64,000 nt of DNA from Astrothelium macrocarpum (taxonomy: Eukaryota > Ascomycota > Dothideomycetes > Trypetheliales > Trypetheliaceae). The stretch lies in contig JAGEMR010000010.1 in NCBI GenBank assembly GCA_021030915.1, positions 62,001 to 126,000 on the forward strand, in the 5' to 3' direction. The notes beneath the pieces are model-generated. The model searched no databases and had not been told where the DNA came from. It saw only the letters and a program-made list of their open reading frames with translations. The position numbers and the translations under genes were made by a program. This document shows, piece after piece, positions 57,289-64,000 of the stretch (position 1 is its first letter; each line of letters starts with the position of its first letter).

Positions 57289-57642
57289 TTAGTATCGATG
57301 AGAGTGTCTCCCATCCGTGCCATGCATTCTCCGTGTCCCTGCAGCCTACCGCCCACTCACGTCAGCAAATCCTTATATTGCACCTATCACCATAAAGGAA
57401 AGCCTTACCTTCTTTCCGGGTCGTCGGGTCAATGTACCCTGCAGCTTCATGAGAGCGCCCGAGATCTTGTCGCCAATCGAGGCATGGCGCTTGTGGTGGT
57501 GATGGGCAGGCGCAGTCCTGGTCGTAGTGGTGTGGTGACGATGGTTGTTATGATGGTGTCGACGGCTACGGAGGCGAGACATGAAGGAAGGGCCACGAGT
57601 GGTAGTGGTAGTTGTGGTACGGGTGGTGCGAGTAGTTGTCAT
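57289..57642 (-). CDS. small Thr/His-rich basic protein, conserved in fungi by my impression
   Basis: Two exons (57642-57409, 57345-57289; 63-nt intron with GTAAGG donor) give 96 residues. The N-terminus is a Thr/Arg-rich run (MTTTRTTRTTTTTTTRG), followed by a His-rich block (RRHHHNNHRHH, then HHHHKRH). The C-terminal third is more ordered (IGDKISGALMKLQGTLTRRP) and the second exon completes it with AAGTRRMHGTDGRHSHRY. I have an impression of short fungal proteins with this pattern (GDKISGAxxKLxGxLTxRP and a TRRMHGTDG end), but no function. The basic, His-rich nature may suit metal or nucleic-acid binding; this is inference. Confidence 0.72.
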
Positions 57643-58021
57643 TGTGATTTTTTGTAGGTGGATTGGGTGCGTAGGTTGTGTAGATGGATGATTGTGTGTA
57701 GAGTTGTGATGCCCCGAAGGAGTACAATATGTTGTTGGGAGGTGTTTCTTGCTGGAGAGGAACTGGATCGGATAAATGAAATCACTTGCAGAAATCTAGG
57801 GTCTTTATATTCGTCATAAAATTCCTGGTATGGTGCCCAGATCTAGTTTGAAGGTGAGCTTACCCCGGATACGTCATGTCCATCAGGGTCAAGAACCTGC
57901 TTGGACCCCTGACACGGATGTCAGTACCTACCTGGTCGTGCTTGTGATCCTTCTACCCGCGGCTAGTATCTTATCAGAAGTCTTGGCTTATGAAATCATG
58001 AACATTACCTGTCCGATCTTC
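57643..58021. other. intergenic up to transposon
   Basis: Promoter of the small Thr/His-rich gene and the site into which the transposon inserted. Nothing else seen. Confidence 0.5.
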
Positions 58022-58023
58022 TA

Positions 58024-58130
58024 GCCGTGCCCAAGGATCCACTTTTAGTGGATTCTCATCTCGTTCAGAGATGAGATCCCGCGCGTAGCGCGTGCCTGAC
58101 AGCTCGAATAGAATTACAGCTCAACCATAA
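58024..58130 (+). repeat. left terminal inverted repeat (107 bp)
   Basis: Matches the complement of 59875-59981 with one mismatch. It contains nested palindromes: ATCCACTTTTAGTGGAT, then TCTCATCTC-GTTCA-GAGATGAGA, then CGCGCGTAGCGCG. Confidence 0.9.
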
Positions 58131-58146
58131 TTAATGAGATGAATAG

Positions 58147-59820
58147 CTAATTTTTGTACTGTTCCCACCGCGCTGATGCCCATTTGTTCTCATCGATACG
58201 TTTATCCTTTAATTTGACTCTTAATTGTCTTAGTACGAGCTTGAATTGTGCTTTTGCTGCGCTTATTTGCTTCTCATCTGCTCTTTCAATTTGTCGCTTC
58301 AACAACTCTCGCTCACTTATTCGACGCTGTTGAATCATTGAACGTCCAAATTCCATTGAAATTGGGCCACAACGTTTGATCCAGCGTTTACCATGCCTTT
58401 GACGTTGTTGTCGTGCTAAATGACTAGCATTTAGTTTGGCCAAATCATCAGCAAGCTGGGCACCTAGTTCTGCTTGGCGGAGGCTTCCTTTGATGAACGT
58501 TTCAAGGTGATTTGACGTTGAAATATTGGCTGAATTGCTTTCAAGAAGATAATTTGCTTGATAGCGAAGCGTTCGAATTGTACAAGATGTTTCAATTGCG
58601 CTATTTGATGGTGGTGAAGGTGTTCGATACGCTGAAGGCTCTTCAGGTTGTAATTGTCGAACTTTGGCCAAAATTGAATCAGGACGAAATGGAATAAGTC
58701 CTGCTTTGGCCCATGCTGAAGTGATTGTACTATACTTGAACGTGTCTGTACGAATAGACGTAATTGCAGCTAGAAATTCAATTTTGTTGAAATTCGTACA
58801 GCCCGATCGAGTCGCTTCCGCAATGGCTTCAGCATGATAGTGTTTTAACGGCTGAAATACCACAATATCCAAAGGTTGAAGCAGATGAGTCGAATGAGGA
58901 GGCAGTGTAAATGGAATGATATTGTTTTCTTGACAATAAGTCAAAAATTCATGTGTACAATGCGATCCATAACTGTCCATAAGCAAAAGACGATAAGTTC
59001 CTTGTTGTCTCATTGACGAATGAAAGGCAAAATGCTTTAGCCATTCAAAAGTCAACTCATCATTCGAATAGCCTGTTTCTGAGGTTGCTAATACGACGTT
59101 GTCGTCCAAAGAATTGTCAAACCATGACTCCAAAATGAGCTGTCCTGAAAGGATCAAAAATGGAGGCAAAACAACACCATCTCCTGAAATGACCTCACAA
59201 GCAGTAACAAGCTCTCGAGCGCTTTGATTTGGAGTGAAAATAGGGCGATTAGGCTCCTTAGTAACAATCCATTGATCTCGTCCGATGCCAATACGAAAGC
59301 CTGTTTCGTCAAAGTTGTAAATATCACTCTGTTGTATTCCATTTTGCTCCACCACTTTTCGAAACTCATCAAAATATTCTTCAAACTCTTTGAGATCGTG
59401 CGCTCGATAACGATCGACTTCAATAGCTTTCGCTCGTACTTTGGAGTATTCTGGATGGCGATCCAAGAAGCGACGTGTCCAATTTTCGCTAACAATAGGT
59501 GGTGATGTATTTGGTTCGGTATGATTTCGTACAAGGATCGAATTTGCTGCTTGACGAATCAAAGGCAGCTTGGCAGGCAGGCGAAAGTGGTCCAACAGGT
59601 CGAGATACTCACAGAGAGCTGCTTCCTGATCATCTGTGAGCTTTCGATTGGATCCAGGTCTCTCCATCTTAGATTGTACGCCAAGCCATCGATTCCGAAG
59701 TCGTTGATAAGAAACTTCAAAAGCACGAGCAGCAGCAGCAATTTTGGGCTTATCTTCGCTGGCTAGCTGCTCAAGAGCAAGCTGTATACGTTCCTCATGA
59801 AATTCATACGAATCAGCCAT
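58147..59820 (-). CDS. pogo-family transposase (DDE endonuclease)
   Basis: Intact 557-residue frame from the ATG at 59820 (MADSYEFHEERIQLALEQLA). An N-terminal helix-turn-helix of the psq type (about 15-50: KIAAAARAFEVSYQRLRNRW) is followed by a CENP-B-like helix-turn-helix (about 60-140: LTDDQEAALCEYLDLLD, VSENWTRRFLDRHPEY) that should bind the inverted repeats. The catalytic core shows all three acidic residues: Asp171 in NFDETGFRIG, Asp282 in LLMDSYGSH, Asp318 in HLLQPLDIVVF. The last two have 35 residues between them, giving the DD35D pattern. The C-terminal tail is basic and helical. It cuts and pastes the element into TA sites. No stop codon or frameshift, so it may be functional. Confidence 0.92.
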   Translation of the reverse strand: MADSYEFHEERIQLALEQLASEDKPKIAAAARAFEVSYQRLRNRWLGVQSKMERPGSNRKLTDDQEAALCEYLDLLDHFRLPAKLPLIRQAANSILVRNHTEPNTSPPIVSENWTRRFLDRHPEYSKVRAKAIEVDRYRAHDLKEFEEYFDEFRKVVEQNGIQQSDIYNFDETGFRIGIGRDQWIVTKEPNRPIFTPNQSARELVTACEVISGDGVVLPPFLILSGQLILESWFDNSLDDNVVLATSETGYSNDELTFEWLKHFAFHSSMRQQGTYRLLLMDSYGSHCTHEFLTYCQENNIIPFTLPPHSTHLLQPLDIVVFQPLKHYHAEAIAEATRSGCTNFNKIEFLAAITSIRTDTFKYSTITSAWAKAGLIPFRPDSILAKVRQLQPEEPSAYRTPSPPSNSAIETSCTIRTLRYQANYLLESNSANISTSNHLETFIKGSLRQAELGAQLADDLAKLNASHLARQQRQRHGKRWIKRCGPISMEFGRSMIQQRRISERELLKRQIERADEKQISAAKAQFKLVLRQLRVKLKDKRIDENKWASARWEQYKN

Positions 59821-59874
59821 TTGGTTGGGCAATTACACGTGTTTCAAAGAGATGAGATGAAATTTGGACGCGTT

Positions 59875-59981
59875 TTATGGTTGAGCTGTAATTCTATTTG
59901 AGCTGTCAGGCACGCGCTACGCGCGGGATCTCATCTCTGAACGAGATGAGAATCCACTAAAAGTGGATCCTTGGGCACGGC
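59875..59981 (-). repeat. right terminal inverted repeat (107 bp)
   Basis: Complement of the left repeat, one mismatch. Ends at a TA dinucleotide. Confidence 0.9.
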
Positions 59982-59983
59982 TA

Positions 59984-61381
59984 TCACTTTTCTCATCACT
60001 TTCCCCTCCACATGGTCGATCGAATGAGTCACCCGGAACAAGACAGAGCCGTTGAGATGAAGCTCTGCCTGTTACGCTGATCGCCTTGTTCCACTCACAC
60101 AACGCGGCCGAGCAGGGGATCTTTGCAGCTACGTATCCCGTCTTCTCTCTGCTTTTCTTTCCTTAGCCACCTACAGTTTTCTTGTCACTCTCTTGTTTGC
60201 TCCACGTGTGCTTATGGATCTGGTATTTGTCCAATCCGAATATCTTAGCACAATGTTGAGATCTTCAAGTAAATTGATAACAAGCAATCACAAATGTAGT
60301 TTCTTATCTCAATACCTTGTGCTTTATTAGAGAATTTATCGGTCAATTTCAAGAATTCTCATGTTCGTAAGATAAGAGCTGCACTTTCTAGGCAGTCGCC
60401 GTTTGTAGGATCATGATATCAAATCTACTTCTTATACAATTCAGATAATCCATCTATTCTGATGCAGATCGCAAAGGTTTCGGCATACTCAAATACACAA
60501 TCTACGACCTCGCTTGTTACTGACGCATCCGCTTGCTCAGCATGGGACTGCAGTACCAAGAGTCAAGTCGTTTCTTCATCCAGCTGAGGCATCTGCATGC
60601 GACATCAGTTGTGTGGGTACTACGCGGTACTCAGCTATCGGGTTAATTGAAACGCGGCCCGCATGTTGTTATGCAGGATGCCGCGGCAACATCTATTTCA
60701 TATAGAACCTTTGACTCAAAGATCTTCAGAATCCTTCCATTCGAGTTAAAGGGATCGCTAAGGGACCTAGGTATACGAAAGAATTATTTTGTTTAGATCA
60801 GGTGTAGATTAGGATTACACTTTCTACTGTGCGACTACTGCTCAAAGGTACGTAGGTAGACAGATGATTTATGGAACAGACTGATGTCACAAAGTACACA
60901 GCAGAACAGCCGTGTTTGAGCAGGCGAAGTCTAGGATAGCCGCGATGTCGTCGCACACCATTACTACAGTGCGAGATTTTCGGCCTTCCTTTTTTTTCTG
61001 CCTTAGCCCCTTATCATGAACTAATCGACAAGGAACGCCAACAGTACGTGGGGCACCGCGCTATCCCATGTCTACTGCGAGTACATGGTCACTTCACCAT
61101 GCACACGTGCAGGATGCTCGTGCATTCCAAATGGCTGTGTCAGTCTGACTCCGCGATAATCCTTAGGACTGTAGACTTAATTGGTGCTTGGCGGCATTTT
61201 CGTATGCCAATTACTATTGTTCCATGCAATTTTGCGTTTCCGATGACAAAAGACAGCAGCCGGGTACGATGGTTTGACTCTGAGCTGCTCTCTTAAAAGG
61301 ATGAAGCTCTCAACGATCTACTTTTGACTGTGAGATTCATTGATTTATTGCCTTTTTGTGGCCACTCATTGCTTTTCCCAC
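59984..61381. other. intergenic 1.4 kb
   Basis: AT-rich DNA right of the transposon with no frame of note and no tRNA seen. The final few hundred bases should hold the promoter of the receptor gene. Confidence 0.45.
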
Positions 61382-62732
61382 ATGTCGTATCTATCTCTAT
61401 TACTTGGAGTCAATATCGCCCTGCTTATTTTATCCCTAACAGCTTTTATCGTACGGTTCTTGGTGCGAATTCTCCATGGACCAGGTCTGTGGTGGGATGA
61501 CTGGGCAAGTCTCATAGCTCTGGTAATGGTTTTCTATACTTGATACAAACCTCAGAGATTTCGATAGAATGAAGGCTAACGATGTTCTCAACGTAGCCAT
61601 TCGGCCTCTACGTCAGTACGGATCAGATTTTAGGCCTCACAGGCGTCTTTGAAAGGGAAGATCCAGGCAATCCCTTTTCAGCCTATCTGAAACAGTTTTA
61701 CATCAGCATGTTCATGTATCAAACCGGTATTGGCTCAATTAAAATTTCGGTGCTGCTTTTCTACCGTCGCATGTTCCCCACTCGAAATGTTATTCTTGGC
61801 TGTTGGACATTGGGCACACTGATTCTGATATGGATCATTTGTTAGTAAAACCACGCTTCACTTGTCATTCGGTTATACAATTACTCATTAGCATCCGACA
61901 GGTGTTAACTTTAGATGGGGGTTTGAGTGTACACCTGCGCAAAAGGCATGGGAGAAGACATCTTCCGGACATTGCATGCCTCTCAAACATTTTCTCTTGG
62001 TCCAATCAATCACAAGCATCTTTCTCGATGTTTGTATCCTCGTACTACCGATCCAACCTCTATGGAAACTTCAAATGCCAGTCTCGACGAAACTTGCCAT
62101 ATCAGGCATATTCAGCATCGCAAGCTTGTAGGCAACCAAACTCCTAATATGGATCCTCAGCTAACCTTGTCCAGCCCTATAGCCTGCAGTATTGCTCGGT
62201 CTGTAATTGCTATGAGGTCCACCCATGTATTCAAACACATATCCTGTATGTCCTTCCTTCTACGAGCGAAGTCAAGACGATATTAACCGTGCTTTCAGAC
62301 GAGGTGATCACAGGACTTCTGTGGTCCACGGCGGAACTAAACGTGTCGTTCATTTGCTCGTGTCTGCCTGTCATGAGACCTCTTCTAAAATGCTGGGGGA
62401 CACAGCGTCCGGAAGCGCACCCGCAGAACGCGGCAACTCAAACATCTGCTCCCATAATGCACACGCTTGGCTTCAACGGCATAGGAAATATTGATAACCT
62501 GATTTCAAAAAAGAAACCGGATAGTCGGGATAGAACGGACAGGCTAGGATTGGGAGATAGTCATGGAGAAAGCCTTACTAACGTTAGTTTGGACTTAGGA
62601 AACCGGGAAAATGGAATAGACAGCGAGCCGCCATCAAGAGTGGATTCGATGCAGGGCAATCTTTTTCTCATGCAGATGGTTGCGCCCATTAATTCTCCGG
62701 CACGCCCAAGCTCCGAAAGTAGTCAGGTCTAG
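61382..62732 (+). CDS. PTH11-like / fungal rhodopsin-domain seven-helix membrane protein
   Basis: Five exons (61382-61522, 61597-61840, 61902-62127, 62175-62245, 62299-62732; introns 74, 61, 47 and 53 nt) give 371 residues with all phases consistent. Start MSYLSLLLGVNIALLILSL opens the first helix, then LWWDDWASLIALP, the usual W-WDD-W signature of this family at the start of the second. Further helices: YISMFMYQTGIGSIKISVLL, CWTLGTLILIWIIC, FLLVQSITSIFLDVCILVLP, ISGIFSIASFPIACSIARS and ITGLLWSTAELNVSFICSCL followed by PVMRPLL. A polar tail of about 120 residues faces the cytoplasm. The family is very large in moulds and includes Magnaporthe Pth11 (surface sensing); coupling to G proteins is shown for few members, so the role is uncertain. 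No CFEM domain is seen. Confidence 0.87.
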
Positions 62733-64000
62733 TTCTGTATCAGGTCTTCTTGATACGCATTGCTCTTGATCACGTCCAACCGAAAATTAGGCAGTATTTC
62801 ATCTGCAAGTTCCAGCACGCCGCAGTAGATGCTTCCCGTTTCATCGTCCCTATGCCTCAAGTAGGAACCGTCTATTCGCGCTACCAGTCACGCATCTACG
62901 TTCCAGCTATCAACCTGATTTCGCAGCCACCTGTAAATTCACATTTACATTGGAAATTCACGAATTAGTAATGGAGCTTCTAAATGGCAATTCTTCCGGT
63001 CTCTGGAAAATTCCTCCGGCGTGAATCTCAACTAATGCAGGTGCCAGTATTGAAGCAGTATGGGTGAGCAAGCCGTGTTCAACGATCCTGAAAACGCAGC
63101 AGAAAGCTTGCGCTACCTTTCACATCATTGAAGATTTGGTACGCTTGGCTAAAGGCTTTATGATCACTTTCGACTTGTAAAAGAAAGTAGCACTGACATT
63201 ATGGATGACAGCCATTGGTCCAAATAATCCATACAGGTGGTTGGATAGGTAGGTATTAGTCCCAAGGCATAGAAGACGGAACAAGACATTGCGAAGACCC
63301 TTGATTTCTGGGTGGAGCGATGTCATCGACCCGTCTGCTCTTGCGTCTTACGCTTTCTTCCGAAAAGCCCTAGGAAAGTTCCCGATGCACGTTCTTATGC
63401 ACAATGTCTTGCGCTGTTCTACACTTCCCATTGTCTCATGCAAGGTCTGATGATCCCTTCCAAGCATCAGGTAGCGATGCGTTTGTAGCGCGCCGTTACA
63501 GGATTTCGTTCGTATCTGCGTGCCATCGAGCTCCCTTCCAGAATGTTGACCAAACAACAGCATCAAGGTTCGTTCGGGAAGTTTTTGACGCTTGCGAAAT
63601 TCCGCATCGAGTCTTCGTATCCTGCACTCCCAGTCCGATCTCCGTGTCAAACGCCACTTCTTCACTGTGTTCATATTCAAATCGCAATCTAGTGCCATCA
63701 GTGCGTATCTCCCGCTTACGCCAACAAGGGTTTGACGTACTAGCGCGTAAATACCTTACCCATTGCTGGAAAGATGATTTGCATGCGCAGGTTGCCAAAG
63801 AAACTATCCCTCGTACGCCTTTAGCTAGGGAGTTCGCCACCTGGAATGCGGGTAAGAAGTCCCCATGCTGAGCTTGAGAAATGTGCTTGCTTCCTGCTGT
63901 TTCGCTTCTGCCGTTGCATGTATATTCAAAAGCTTAACCGTGCCCCCCAGAACGAATTGATTAGATGTTTTGGTTATATTGCATGTTAGAGCTGGGTTGA
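62733..64000. other. right-edge region, no supported gene
   Basis: Open frames occur on both strands around 63348-63871 (the plus one 155 codons), but they overlap, have no domain I can recognise and no convincing splice partners. A minus frame at 63326-63120 looks protein-like (NVLFRLLCLGTNTYLSNHLY) but is unassigned. A gene could continue past the edge. Confidence 0.35.

Larger units (their letters stand above)
58022..59983. mobile_element. pogo-type (Tc1/mariner superfamily) DNA transposon, apparently complete
   Basis: The element runs from 58024 to 59981 (1958 bp) and is flanked by TA on both sides (58022-58023 and 59982-59983), the target duplication expected of this superfamily. The terminal inverted repeats are 107 bp (58024-58130 and 59875-59981) with a single mismatch (G/A about 83 bases in). 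Each repeat begins GCCGTGCCCAAGGATCC. It carries one intact transposase gene on the minus strand. The near-identical ends and undamaged gene point to recent insertion, possibly active. Confidence 0.92.

Noticed and set aside
63348..63871. Open frames at the right edge, plus and minus
   Set aside because: Mutually overlapping, unrecognised, and no supporting splice sites; kept only as an unsupported region.
1..64000. CRISPR arrays, bacterial operons, rRNA genes
   Set aside because: The window is fungal nuclear DNA; no regularly spaced repeats with unique spacers and no rRNA sequence were seen.

Overview
This window comes from a filamentous ascomycete (Pezizomycotina). Genes are separated and present on both strands. 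Introns are short (46 to 124 nt) with GT-AG borders, frequently with CTAAC-like branch points. The gene set is typical of moulds: a Clr5-ankyrin protein, a PTH11-like seven-helix receptor, a CaMKK-type kinase, a P450, a pogo-type DNA transposon and mevalonate/sterol and mitochondrial housekeeping genes. I could not assign a species. All gene models were spliced by eye from frame, splice consensus and family knowledge; nothing was searched in a database.

Layout. 1-450: degenerate 39-bp tandem repeat. 772-4852: divergent pair, mitochondrial PP2C (pyruvate dehydrogenase phosphatase type) and Tcf25/Rqc1. 6299-9931: Clr5 plus ankyrin-repeat gene. 10931-11926: quinone-oxidoreductase-like dehydrogenase. 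13763-18148: large CaMKK-family kinase. 18149-22146: 4 kb with no gene I can support. 22147-28420: three genes with a secondary-metabolism or oxidative flavour (an O-methyltransferase broken by one stop codon, a secreted haem peroxidase, a P450), without a PKS/NRPS/terpene backbone. 28421-33664: gene-poor, with a weak hypothetical gene, short repeats and a pseudogene of an uncharacterised small protein. 33665-36452: an orphan protein with paired CxxC motifs and a voltage-gated proton channel. 36816-40830: a large RRM-like/PHD/forkhead nuclear protein.

42738-57642 is a compact housekeeping block: SCY1-like pseudokinase, NDC1, a Pep12-type syntaxin, cytochrome c haem lyase, mevalonate diphosphate decarboxylase, an R3H-SUZ RNA-binding protein, a ZCCHC10-like zinc-knuckle/RS protein and a 96-residue His/Thr-rich protein. 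NDC1/syntaxin and haem lyase/MVD share short divergent promoters; the MVD side carries a sterol-regulatory-element-like motif. 58024-59981 is an apparently intact pogo-type transposon with nearly identical 107-bp inverted repeats and a TA duplication. 61382-62732 is the PTH11-like receptor, and the last 1.3 kb has no gene I can support.

I found no convincing wholly new multi-gene system. The most interesting items are the RRM/PHD/forkhead protein, the intact transposon with nested hairpins in its ends, the two lightly damaged pseudogenes (O-methyltransferase and small orphan protein), the SRE-like site before MVD, and a perfect 9-bp inverted repeat upstream of the peroxidase.
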